A DNA stretch of 56,803 bases from an uncultured Mycoplasmatota bacterium (GTDB lineage Bacteria; Bacillota_I; Bacilli_A; RF39; UBA660): assembly GCA_900553835.1 (NCBI GenBank), contig USFF01000006.1:1-56803 (forward strand), in the 5' to 3' direction. Below, in pieces: positions 16,942 through 24,833 of the stretch (position 1 is the stretch's first letter; each line of letters starts with the position of its first letter). A program made the position numbers and the translations under genes. A model generated the notes under the pieces. The model searched no databases. It worked only from the letters and a program-made list of their open reading frames with translations, and was not told the origin of the DNA.

Positions 16942-19008
16942 ATGAAAAAATATATTATATTAGTTTTAATGTTAATAAGTATATTCTTATTAACATTTAA
17001 TATAAAAAATATTAAAGAAGATAAAAACAAAGAAATATCTAAAGTGGAAAGATTGCTTTCTAAACCTGAAGGTATAGAGGCTTATACTTTAAATGGAGAA
17101 AAGACAAATAAAGAATTTAATGATCTTATAAATAACTATGTACTAGATAAAATAACTTGTAAGAATGGAACTATTGCTACTTATAATAAAGCAACTAATG
17201 AAGTTAGTTTATCTAATATACATATGCCAGATTATTGTACTATGAATTTTAGGTATACTATATATGGTAGACTACTAGCTGATAACACAACTATAAAAAC
17301 TAGAACTGATTTTAGTTCAGTATTTACTGAAACAAATACAGGGACTTTATATAAAAGTACAGAAAGTATAGCAGGTAGCACTCCAAAAGATGTATATTAC
17401 TTTGCAGGAAATGCTAAAAACAACTGGGTTAAGTTTGGAGGATTTTACTGGAGAATAATAAGAACTAACCATGATGGAAGTGTAAGACTTTTGTATCACG
17501 GAACAAGTCCTGATACGACAGAAGGATATATAGGTGCTAGTGCATTTAATAAAGAATTTAATAGTCCTAAATATGTAGGATATATGTATGGGGACTCGGA
17601 TGTTGATTTAGATAAAGCAAGAACCAATACAAATAATAGTACAATAAAAACATATATAGATAACTGGTATAGTAATAATTTATCTGCTTATACAAAATAT
17701 TTAAGTAAAGATGCAGTGTATTGTAATGATAGGAACGAAGTAACAGCAGGAACATTCAATACAGGAAGTACAAATTTCTACTATGCACCAAGTGATAGAC
17801 TTGACAAAAATAAAACGCCAACATATAACTGTACAAATAAAAAAGATGCATTTTCAGGAAGCAATAGCGAAGCAAAACTAACATATCCAGTAGGGCTAAT
17901 GACAGCAGATGAATTAGCATATGCCGGAGGAAAAGTTGGCGCAGCCTTATCAAGTCCATATGCATGGTATTATTTAAATAGTGCAGGAGCAAGTATAACA
18001 GGAAAAGAATGGTGGTGGTTGTTTTCACCTCACTTTTGGAACGTCTACAATGCTGATTCTTTTATAGTTGTCGGTTCTTCCGACCCTGGCAATCTCAATG
18101 GCAGTGGAGTTCTTAATGGAAGTGGCGTTCGCCCTGTTATAAGTTTAAAAGGAAATTTAGTATGGAAAAGTGGGGATGGTAGTAGTGCAAGTCCTTACGA
18201 AGTAGAAGATTTACCGCCAACTTTATCGGAAACAATAAAATCATATGCAACTAGTCATACAAATGGAGTATATAATGAGAATGGATACAGATATGAAGGA
18301 ACTGATCCAAGTAACTATATATACATGACTAATAAAAGTACTAATGAAAAAGAGTTATGGAGAATAATTGGTGTATTTAATGATGGGGTCAATGGAGAAG
18401 AAGTAATAAGAGTAAGAAGACATTATGAACAGGGGAGTTATCCAACTATGGCATATGATGAAAAGAATACAAACCATTTTCCAAATACAACAATGTATAG
18501 TAGTTTGTCAAACGTGTACAACTTAACTAACTATAGTTATACCGTTAACTTTAAGATATATCTAGGAACATCAGATTCATCCAGCTCACTTACAGCATCA
18601 GAATTGTACTTGATGGAAAGAGGAAATACACCTGGTAAAACTGCATCAGACAGCTATAATAATTCAACTTTATTTATAGGAAGTGTAGGATTAATTTATT
18701 CAAGTGACTATGGATATGGGGTGTTAGCAAGTGACTGTGCAAGAACTGTTAAACCATACAATTATGATGAAACTACATTATGTCATAATAATAACTGGTT
18801 ATTTCAAGGAAATAATCAATGGCAAAGGTTTATAGGGCCATCAGCTTCTCGAGCTAATCTTTCGTTTGGTGTAGAAGCAAATGGCTGTGCTCACAGTGGT
18901 AATTACGTTATAAATTCAGGTGCTTATTCTCCAGTTATGGCTTTATCGAAAGATGCACTTGTAAATGGCTCTGGTACTAAAACTAATCCATACATGTTAG
19001 TTAATTAG
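16942..19008 (+). CDS. large surface protein with two tandem lectin-like/FGE-like modules
   Basis: A membrane or signal helix (about 3-20) is followed by two related modules, about 150-420 and 425-688. Each has a WRIIxxxxDG strand, a YPVGLMTADELAYAGG-type helix or equivalent, and an ending such as GVRPVISLKG or SPVMALSKDA, then a GSGTxxxPYxV tail. They resemble DUF6273-type domains common in surface proteins of gut Bacillota. Codons favour ACA, GCA, GGA and CCA, unlike the T-ending codons of neighbouring core genes, which hints at transfer. Expression is controlled by the adjacent repressor. Binding target is unknown. Confidence 0.8.
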   Translation: MKKYIILVLMLISIFLLTFNIKNIKEDKNKEISKVERLLSKPEGIEAYTLNGEKTNKEFNDLINNYVLDKITCKNGTIATYNKATNEVSLSNIHMPDYCTMNFRYTIYGRLLADNTTIKTRTDFSSVFTETNTGTLYKSTESIAGSTPKDVYYFAGNAKNNWVKFGGFYWRIIRTNHDGSVRLLYHGTSPDTTEGYIGASAFNKEFNSPKYVGYMYGDSDVDLDKARTNTNNSTIKTYIDNWYSNNLSAYTKYLSKDAVYCNDRNEVTAGTFNTGSTNFYYAPSDRLDKNKTPTYNCTNKKDAFSGSNSEAKLTYPVGLMTADELAYAGGKVGAALSSPYAWYYLNSAGASITGKEWWWLFSPHFWNVYNADSFIVVGSSDPGNLNGSGVLNGSGVRPVISLKGNLVWKSGDGSSASPYEVEDLPPTLSETIKSYATSHTNGVYNENGYRYEGTDPSNYIYMTNKSTNEKELWRIIGVFNDGVNGEEVIRVRRHYEQGSYPTMAYDEKNTNHFPNTTMYSSLSNVYNLTNYSYTVNFKIYLGTSDSSSSLTASELYLMERGNTPGKTASDSYNNSTLFIGSVGLIYSSDYGYGVLASDCARTVKPYNYDETTLCHNNNWLFQGNNQWQRFIGPSASRANLSFGVEANGCAHSGNYVINSGAYSPVMALSKDALVNGSGTKTNPYMLVN
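18031..18135 (+). other. composition-shifted, variable-looking patch in the surface protein
   Basis: By hand count 49 of these 105 bases are G or C (about 47 percent), against about 30 percent in the rest of the gene. Most codons in the patch end in C or T, many of the form NNC, whereas the surroundings favour A-ending codons. The patch lies just before the conserved VRPVISL strand and ends with GGCG-TT-CGCC (18124-18133). This is what a variable region of a diversity-generating retroelement target can look like. No template repeat or reverse transcriptase is in the window. Confidence 0.45.
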
Positions 19009-19027
19009 GAGTTAGATACTCCTTTTT
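19007..19027 (+). terminator. terminator of the surface-protein gene
   Basis: AGGAGT (19007-19012), a five-base loop and ACTCCT (19018-19023) followed by T residues. Confidence 0.7.
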
Positions 19028-19076
19028 ATATTGATTAAATTATTAAATAATTATATAATTTAGATGAGGGGATAAT

Positions 19077-19595
19077 ATGAATTATAAATTTAGAAATGAC
19101 TTATTAGAAAGCAATAAAGAATTTAATTTGTTGTTTAATAAGTTAATGAATGAAGGAAAAATAAGTAATTTTGATGATGTAATATGGAATATTATTGAAA
19201 AAGATAAGACTCCTATTAGAATGGGTAAAGATGTTTTTGTTTTTAAAGATTTGTTTTTAAAAGATTTAACTAGTGGAAGGTGTAAAACGTGTACTTATGA
19301 ACTTGTTATGCTTTTAGATCAACTTGGATATGATGTAAAAGCAGTATACTGTTATAATAAATATTTTAAAGGTACAATTGGTTCTAAAAATGGAGGGCAC
19401 TGGTATGTTGAAGCTTCTATAGATGATAAGTTATATGAGATAGATACTTCTTTAATGATTATTAGTAATGGATATTTTAAAAAAATTGGATATAAATTTG
19501 CAGAGAGATTTAGTATGAGAGATTTGTTTATTAGAAATGAAGATTTAATGAAGTATTATGATCTTATGGAAGTAGAATGGGGCTATGAGCTTTAA
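19077..19595 (+). CDS. small transglutaminase-like protein
   Basis: This 172-residue protein shows the order of a papain-like/transglutaminase fold: SGRCKTCTYELVMLLDQLGYD (Cys69 or Cys72 at the head of a helix), GGHWYVEA (His108) and YEIDTSL (Asp123). These could form a Cys-His-Asp triad. No signal peptide is seen, so it is probably cytoplasmic. It overlaps the next gene by one base (TAATG), so the two are coupled. The family assignment is from residue pattern only. Confidence 0.55.
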   Translation: MNYKFRNDLLESNKEFNLLFNKLMNEGKISNFDDVIWNIIEKDKTPIRMGKDVFVFKDLFLKDLTSGRCKTCTYELVMLLDQLGYDVKAVYCYNKYFKGTIGSKNGGHWYVEASIDDKLYEIDTSLMIISNGYFKKIGYKFAERFSMRDLFIRNEDLMKYYDLMEVEWGYEL

Positions 19596-19861
19596 TGATA
19601 ATAAATGGTAAAGAAATAAATATTGAAGATATAAATATTAAAGAAGATTTTCTTAAGAAAAGAAGTAATGGTTTATTACTTAAAGATTCTTGGATAGAAG
19701 TATTAAATAAATATGGTATTGATTATAGTAAACACGCTTCTTTAAATAGTTTATTATTTGAAATAGAAGAAATATTAAACTATGAAAGTGATTTAGAAGA
19801 TTTAGAGGAAGTTAGTAATGAGATAGCAGAGATGAACTATTATAATTATACAAATAAATAA
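19595..19861 (+). CDS. hypothetical acidic protein
   Basis: This 88-residue acidic protein has an Asp/Glu-rich C-terminal half (about 65-80) and no membrane segment or recognised domain. Its ATG overlaps the stop codon of the transglutaminase-like gene, so it is made by coupled translation and probably works with it, perhaps as a partner or inhibitor. That role is a guess from position. Confidence 0.65.
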   Translation: MIINGKEINIEDINIKEDFLKKRSNGLLLKDSWIEVLNKYGIDYSKHASLNSLLFEIEEILNYESDLEDLEEVSNEIAEMNYYNYTNK

Positions 19862-19888
19862 AATGAGTATTATGTAATACTCATTTTT
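19860..19888 (+). terminator. terminator of the two-gene unit
   Basis: AAAATGAGTATTA (19860-19872) and TAATACTCATTTTT (19875-19888) form a near-perfect hairpin with a T run, overlapping the stop codon. Confidence 0.8.
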
Positions 19889-20079
19889 ACAATTTGACGA
19901 ACAAAAGGATTACAATCTGTCGAAAAGTGTTTTACATATAGTTTAAAAGCAAATATATTTTTTTGATATGTTTTGTATACATTTGTGCGAGATTATGTTT
20001 TAAGAAAGAAGGATTAATAATTAAGATATATTTGAAAAATATTTTGATGTGAATTAGTGCTTTATTGTAATTGTACTTA

Positions 20080-20251
20080 TGATATTTGCTATTTATGATG
20101 TTAAGGGAAGCGTTTGCATTAATGATGATGTCCAAAATAATACTTTAACTTTAGATAAGAGTTCTGGTGTATTGATAATGATGATAGTAGGAATTCTAAT
20201 ATAGATTTTAATGGTTATAAGATTTATGTAAATGGAAAAAGTATAAAATAA
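20080..20251 (+). pseudogene. remnant of an unidentified gene, frameshifted
   Basis: One frame reads a hydrophobic start (LMIFAIYD) into VKGSVCINDD and TLTLDKSSG. A second frame continues with DNDDSRNSNIDFNGYKIYVNG and a stop at 20249-20251. The two pieces read like one protein broken near 20170. There is no ribosome-binding site. The DNA between 19889 and 20080 shows no gene or clear signal. Confidence 0.35.
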
Positions 20252-20284
20252 TGTTTATGAGTAATAAGTTATAAACATTTAATG

Positions 20285-20310
20285 AAATGTAACAAAATTG
20301 TTACATTTTT
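20285..20310 (+). terminator. terminator before typA
   Basis: AAATGTAAC (20285-20293), loop AAAATT and GTTACATTT (20300-20308) with T residues, directly before the typA promoter. Confidence 0.75.
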
Positions 20311-20311
20311 C

Positions 20312-20341
20312 TTTACAAACATGGTTGAATAGTGATATAAT
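20312..20341 (+). promoter_or_regulatory. promoter of typA-queH
   Basis: TTTACA (20312-20317), an 18-bp spacer and TATAAT (20336-20341), with an extended TG at 20333-20334. Confidence 0.75.
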
Positions 20342-20370
20342 ACACTAGGTTTTTAAGGGAAGTGAATGAA

Positions 20371-22185
20371 ATGAAAATAAGAAATGTCGCAATTATAGCT
20401 CACGTTGATCATGGTAAAACTACTTTAGTAGATGAACTTTTAAATCAAAGTGGGACTTTTAGAGAAAATGAAACTCATGATGTGAGAGTTATGGACTCTA
20501 ATGATATAGAAAAAGAAAGAGGTATTACTATTTTAGCTAAGACTACTGGTGTTCATTATAAAGATTATAAAATTAATATAGTTGATACTCCAGGACATGC
20601 TGATTTCGGTGGAGAGGTTGAAAGAATTATGCACATGGTTGATGGTGTTATTCTTTTAGTTGATGCTAGAGAAGGTACTATGCCTCAAACTAGATTTGTT
20701 TTAAAGAAAGCACTTGAAGCTAATTTGAAACCAATTGTAGTAATTAATAAAGTTGATAGGGAAAATGTAAGAATTAATGAAGTTATTGATGAAGTACTTG
20801 AGTTATTTATTGATTTAGGTGCTAATGATGAACAAATAGATTTTCCAATTATTTATGCTAGTGCTTTAAATGGAACAAGTAGTTATGAAGAGGATTTAAG
20901 TACTCAAAGGCATACTATGGAACCAATATTTGAAACTATTATTAATACTATTCCAGAACCTAAAGGTGATAAAGATGCTCCTTTACAATTTCAACCAGCA
21001 CTACTAGATTATAATGATTATGTTGGAAGAATTGGAGTAGGTACTATTACTAATGGTACAGTTAAGACTGGTCAAATGGTATCTTGTGTTAGATTAGATG
21101 GAAGTGTTAAACAATTTAGAGTTCAAAAGTTATTTGGTTTTACTGGTATTAAGAAGGAAGAAATTGAAAGTGCTTCTAGTGGCGAAATAGTTGGTATTTC
21201 AGGTTTACCTGATATTTCAGTTGGAGAAACTGTTTGTGAAATAGGTAAAGAAGATGCTTTACCAATTCTTAGAATAGAAGAACCTACACTTAAGATGACA
21301 TTTGGTGTTAATACTAGTCCATTTTCTGGTAAGGAAGGTAAACTACTTACTGCTAGAAAAATTGAAGAGAGATTAATGAAAGAACTTGAAAAGGATGTTT
21401 CTTTAAGAGTAGAGCAAAAAGATGCTGAAAACTGGATAGTAAGTGGTAGGGGAGAACTTCATTTATCTATTTTAATTGAAAATATGAGAAGAGAAGGTTT
21501 TGAACTACAAGTATCTAAACCAGAAGTTATTGTTAAAGAAATAGATGGTGTTAAGTGTGAACCTTATGAGGAAGTTTTAATTGAAGCACCTACAGATGCA
21601 GTGGGCTCTGTTATTGAGAGTTTAGCTGCCCGTGATGGACAAATGATTAATATGAAAGCTTTTGAAAATAATACTAAACTTGAGTATTTAGTTCCATCTC
21701 GTGGATTAATAGGTTTTGTTAATGAATTTTTAATTCTAACTAAAGGTTATGGAATTATAAATCATACATTTAAAGAATATGGTCCAGTTAATCCTAATCC
21801 AGTTGGAGAGAGAAAGCTAGGAGTTCTTGTTTCTATGGAAAATGGTAAGGCTACTGCTTATGGTCTTGGTGCTTTAGAAGATAGAGGCGTTATGTTTATT
21901 GAACCTGGTACTGAAGTTTATGAAGGTATGATAGTAGGGGAAAATAATAGGGATAATGATTTAGCGGTTAATGTAACTAAAGCTAAGAATTTAACTAATA
22001 CTAGAAGTGCTAGTAAGGATCATACTGTTGTTTTAAAGAGACCTAGACAATTAACTTTAGAGATTGCACTTGATTATATTAATACAGATGAGTTAGTTGA
22101 AGTTACTCCTAAAGGTTTTAGATTAAGAAAGAAAATTTTAAATACTGAACTTAGAAAAAAAGAAGATGCTAAAAAGCAAAAGTAG
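20371..22185 (+). CDS. typA: ribosome-associated GTPase TypA/BipA
   Basis: This 604-residue translational GTPase has G1 AHVDHGKTT, G2 in ERGITI, G3 DTPGHADFGGEV, G4 NKVDR, then EF-G-like domains and the TypA-specific C-terminal domain ending with a Lys-rich tail. It binds the ribosome and helps growth under stress and 50S assembly. The start is ATG at 20371, ten bases after AAGGGA; the family begins MKIRN, and an in-frame GTG at 20362 is too close to the ribosome-binding site. queH follows after six bases. Confidence 0.95.
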   Translation: MKIRNVAIIAHVDHGKTTLVDELLNQSGTFRENETHDVRVMDSNDIEKERGITILAKTTGVHYKDYKINIVDTPGHADFGGEVERIMHMVDGVILLVDAREGTMPQTRFVLKKALEANLKPIVVINKVDRENVRINEVIDEVLELFIDLGANDEQIDFPIIYASALNGTSSYEEDLSTQRHTMEPIFETIINTIPEPKGDKDAPLQFQPALLDYNDYVGRIGVGTITNGTVKTGQMVSCVRLDGSVKQFRVQKLFGFTGIKKEEIESASSGEIVGISGLPDISVGETVCEIGKEDALPILRIEEPTLKMTFGVNTSPFSGKEGKLLTARKIEERLMKELEKDVSLRVEQKDAENWIVSGRGELHLSILIENMRREGFELQVSKPEVIVKEIDGVKCEPYEEVLIEAPTDAVGSVIESLAARDGQMINMKAFENNTKLEYLVPSRGLIGFVNEFLILTKGYGIINHTFKEYGPVNPNPVGERKLGVLVSMENGKATAYGLGALEDRGVMFIEPGTEVYEGMIVGENNRDNDLAVNVTKAKNLTNTRSASKDHTVVLKRPRQLTLEIALDYINTDELVEVTPKGFRLRKKILNTELRKKEDAKKQK

Positions 22186-22191
22186 GTTTTT

Positions 22192-22797
22192 ATGAAAGTT
22201 AATTATGATTTAGAACTTGAGAGAATTATAAGTGAAAATAAAGGTAGAAAACCTACTTTGCTTTTACATTCTTGTTGTGGACCTTGTTCAACTGCTGTTA
22301 TTACAAGATTAATAGATTACTTTGATATTACTATTTATTATTATAATCCTAATATAGAACCTATTAGTGAATATTTAAAGAGAAAAGAAGAACAATTAAA
22401 AGTAATTAAAGAACTAGGTGTTAAATTTATTAATTCTGATTATGAGAATGATATTTATAGAAGTACTGTTAAGGGACTAGAAGATTTACCAGAAGGAAGT
22501 AAGAGATGTTTTTTATGTTTTAAGTTAAGACTACTTAAAACAGCTTCAAAGGCTAAAGAAGAAAACTTTGAATATTTTGGAACTACTTTAACAGTTAGTC
22601 CTCATAAGAATAGTGAAGTTATTAATTTAATTGGTAAAGAGTTAGAAGAAGATATTAAAGTAAAATATTTATATTCTGATTTTAAAAAGAAGGAAGGATA
22701 TAAGATATCTATAGAATTATCTAAAAAGTATAACTTGTATAGGCAGAATTATTGTGGTTGTTTATTTAGTAAAAATGAAAGTCTTAAGGAAACCTAA
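22192..22797 (+). CDS. queH: epoxyqueuosine reductase QueH
   Basis: This 201-residue protein is QueH (former DUF208), the non-homologous replacement of QueG that performs the last step of queuosine formation in tRNA. Its iron-sulfur and metal cysteines are visible in LHSCCGPCS (near 26-33), RCFLCF and RQNYCGC. It lies immediately after typA, sharing its transcript, and has only a weak ribosome-binding site, so coupling to typA is likely. Full pathway genes are not in the window, so queuine or preQ1 salvage is possible. Confidence 0.92.
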   Translation: MKVNYDLELERIISENKGRKPTLLLHSCCGPCSTAVITRLIDYFDITIYYYNPNIEPISEYLKRKEEQLKVIKELGVKFINSDYENDIYRSTVKGLEDLPEGSKRCFLCFKLRLLKTASKAKEENFEYFGTTLTVSPHKNSEVINLIGKELEEDIKVKYLYSDFKKKEGYKISIELSKKYNLYRQNYCGCLFSKNESLKET

Positions 22798-22804
22798 GAT
22801 TTTT
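22782..22804 (+). terminator. terminator of typA-queH
   Basis: TCTT(A)AGG (22782-22789) pairs with CCTAAGA (22793-22799) around loop AAA with one bulged A, followed by TTTTT; it overlaps the queH end. Confidence 0.65.
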
Positions 22805-22839
22805 ATTTATAAAATTTATGTAAATTAGTTATAATAGTC

Positions 22840-22868
22840 TTGTATATTAAGAAAAAATTTTATATAAT
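22840..22868 (+). promoter_or_regulatory. promoter of the signal peptidase gene
   Basis: TTGTAT (22840-22845), a 17-bp spacer and TATAAT (22863-22868). A second TATAAT-like box lies near 22830. Confidence 0.65.
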
Positions 22869-22888
22869 AAATTATAGTAGGTGAACAT

Positions 22889-23542
22889 ATGAAAAATGGA
22901 AAGAAAAGGGGAGTTCTATATACAATTTCAAAAACTATTTCATGGTGTATAATGACTATTTTATGTATTATAGGTGCTTTGTTAATCACTTATATAGCAG
23001 TTAATAAAATTGCTTTAGCTAAAGGAGAAAAACAACCTTTTGGTCTTTATACTATTATTAGTCCTAGTATGACTCCTAATATTCAAGTTTATGATGTAGT
23101 TTTTGTAGTTAAAACTAATCCTGAGGATATTCAAATTGGAGATATTTTATCTTATTATAGTACTAATAGTTATTTTGGGAATACTCCAATAACTCACAGA
23201 GTAGTTGAAAAATATAATACAGGAACAGGTTATACTTTTAGAACTAGAGGAGATGCTAACCCAGTTAATGATAATGAAATAATTGATGAGGATCATATAG
23301 TTGGTGTTACTAAAATGGTTATTCCACAGTTAGGAAGAGTACAATTTTTCTTAGCAAGTAAGTTTGGTTGGTTTACTATTATTTTAATTCCAGCAGTAGG
23401 TGTTATTATTTATGATATTCTTAAGTTATTTAAGTTAATTAAAATCAAGAATAAAATGGAAAAACTTAGTGAGGAAACTGATGAAAGTCAAATAGAAGTA
23501 ACTACTAAGAAAAGAACAAGGAAAACAAGTAGTGAAGAATAA
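22889..23542 (+). CDS. signal peptidase I, SipW/ER type
   Basis: This 217-residue protease has a membrane helix at about 19-40, the catalytic Ser60 in SPSMTP, and His103 in TPITHRVV where the prokaryotic type would have Lys. This places it in the S26B (SipW or eukaryotic-like) group. A second membrane helix (about 158-178) and a Lys/Arg/Glu-rich cytoplasmic tail follow. It cuts signal peptides from exported proteins. It is monocistronic. A SipW-type enzyme may process special substrates rather than bulk secretion. Confidence 0.9.
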   Translation: MKNGKKRGVLYTISKTISWCIMTILCIIGALLITYIAVNKIALAKGEKQPFGLYTIISPSMTPNIQVYDVVFVVKTNPEDIQIGDILSYYSTNSYFGNTPITHRVVEKYNTGTGYTFRTRGDANPVNDNEIIDEDHIVGVTKMVIPQLGRVQFFLASKFGWFTIILIPAVGVIIYDILKLFKLIKIKNKMEKLSEETDESQIEVTTKKRTRKTSSEE

Positions 23543-23572
23543 ATCTATTAGCAAAATGCTAATAGATTTTTT
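23541..23572 (+). terminator. terminator of the signal peptidase gene
   Basis: AAATCTATTAGCA (23541-23553), loop AAA and its 13-base complement (23557-23569) followed by T residues. Confidence 0.88.
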
Positions 23573-23672
23573 ATACATAAAACGACATATATTTTAATTC
23601 TTTTTTGTTATTATATAAATATATAACAAAATATATTAAATATTTTTCAGAGTGTTGACAAACTTACAAAAT

Positions 23673-23710
23673 AAAATACTCTAGTTTGAAAAGTAGACTA
23701 GAGTATTTTT
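23673..23710 (+). terminator. second intergenic hairpin with T run
   Basis: AAAATACTCTAGT (23673-23685), an 11-base loop and the perfect complement (23697-23709) ending in T residues. TTGACA lies at 23655-23660 but no convincing -10 follows, so either a very short RNA or a backup terminator is possible. Confidence 0.65.
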
Positions 23711-23742
23711 TATATTTAAAAAAATTTTTAAGATAAAAACTA

Positions 23743-23820
23743 TGCAAAAATGTGCAAAATGCATGAAAAAACCTTGTAAAAACGTGCAAATTGCACGGAA
23801 AACAATGTAAAAACGTGCAG
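23743..23820 (+). repeat. tandem 31-32 bp repeats with palindromic cores
   Basis: Three head-to-tail copies share the start TGYAAAAAYGTGCA: 23743-23774, 23775-23805 and a partial 23806-23820. The second holds the perfect palindrome GTGCAA-A-TTGCAC (23784-23796); the first holds a related imperfect one. They lie about 40 bp before the lipid kinase promoter, so they could be regulator sites. Confidence 0.7.
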
Positions 23821-23860
23821 ATAGAAGGTTTTTGCCTTATTTTATGGGGTTTTGTAAAGA

Positions 23861-23889
23861 TTGATTAAATTATTATTTTATTGTATAAT
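23861..23889 (+). promoter_or_regulatory. promoter of the lipid kinase - psd operon
   Basis: TTGATT (23861-23866), a 17-bp spacer and TATAAT (23884-23889), just downstream of the tandem palindromic repeats. Confidence 0.72.
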
Positions 23890-23905
23890 TACTATGTGAT
23901 GAGAT

Positions 23906-24829
23906 ATGAAGAAATGTGCAGTTATTTTTAATCCTGAAAGTGGAAGACCTATTGATAAAAAGAATATTAAAGATTTACCTGGTGTTTTAATGGCTAATGG
24001 GTATGAGGCTTTAATGTGTCCTACTAAGAAGGCTAAGGATGCTACTGATATTGTTAAGAATTTAAGTGACGATATTGATTTAGTTATTTTAGCTGGTGGA
24101 GATGGTACTTTAAATGAAGGTATTACTGGTAATTTAAAGAGAGAGAAGAAACTTCTTATTAGTCAGTTACCTGTTGGTACTATGAATGATGTTGGTACTA
24201 TGTATGGTTTTACTAAAAAATTACTTGTTAATGCTCAGATGGTAATAAATGGTACTAACAAGAATATTGATGTTTGTATGCTAAATGATACACCATTTGT
24301 TTATGTAGCTTGTTTAGGTAGTTATGTTGATGTAAGTTATAGTACACCAAGAAGTTTTAAGAAAAAATATGGAAGACTTGCATATGTTTTTAGTGCTATT
24401 CACGCTTTAAGAGATAAAGTACAGTTATTTGATTTAACTTATGAAGTAGATGGCACTAAGAAAAGTGGGACTTATTCTTTTATATTTATTACTAATACAA
24501 GTAGAATGGGTGGTATTTCTAATATTTATGAAGATGTTAAGCTAAATGATAATAAGTTTGAAGTTATTTTAATTAGTGCTAAGAAAAAGCCTGAACTATT
24601 TTTCTTAGCTAATAAAGTTCTAACTGGTAAGGTTAGAAATATGCCTGGACTAGAATACTTTAAAACTAATAATTTTAAGGTTGTTTTTGATAAAGTACCA
24701 CCTAGCTGGGTTATTGATGGAGAAGAGTTTAAACATAATACTAAGAGTTTTAATTTTAGAATTAATAAAGAGATTAATATGAGAGTTCCTAGTAAGAATA
24801 TTGTTAAACTTTTTATTGATGAGGAGTAG
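23906..24829 (+). CDS. diacylglycerol kinase family lipid kinase
   Basis: This 307-residue protein has the DagK/YegS fold: IFNPESGR at the start, the nucleotide motif AGGDGTLNE (GGDGT at 64-68), LPVGTMND, and a C-terminal beta domain with WVIDGEE. Enzymes of this type phosphorylate diacylglycerol or related lipids with ATP at the membrane. Four bases separate it from psd, so it forms a phospholipid operon. Its ribosome-binding site is weak. Whether the substrate is diacylglycerol, sphingosine or another lipid cannot be told. Confidence 0.88.
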   Translation: MKKCAVIFNPESGRPIDKKNIKDLPGVLMANGYEALMCPTKKAKDATDIVKNLSDDIDLVILAGGDGTLNEGITGNLKREKKLLISQLPVGTMNDVGTMYGFTKKLLVNAQMVINGTNKNIDVCMLNDTPFVYVACLGSYVDVSYSTPRSFKKKYGRLAYVFSAIHALRDKVQLFDLTYEVDGTKKSGTYSFIFITNTSRMGGISNIYEDVKLNDNKFEVILISAKKKPELFFLANKVLTGKVRNMPGLEYFKTNNFKVVFDKVPPSWVIDGEEFKHNTKSFNFRINKEINMRVPSKNIVKLFIDEE

Positions 24830-24833
24830 TAGT

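Noticed and set aside
16942..19008. Diversity-generating reverse transcriptase or template repeat within the window
   Set aside because: No protein shows reverse transcriptase motifs and I found no second copy of the 18031-18135 patch, so the link remains a hypothesis.
19932..20135. Minus-strand open frame of 67 codons
   Set aside because: No ribosome-binding site, an Ile/Lys/Asn/Tyr-rich product as expected by chance in A/T-rich DNA, and it crosses the likely pseudogene remnant on the plus strand.
23655..23710. Independent small RNA between TTGACA (23655) and the hairpin at 23673
   Set aside because: The only -10 at proper distance is poor and the product would be about 20 nt plus hairpin; kept only as a terminator.
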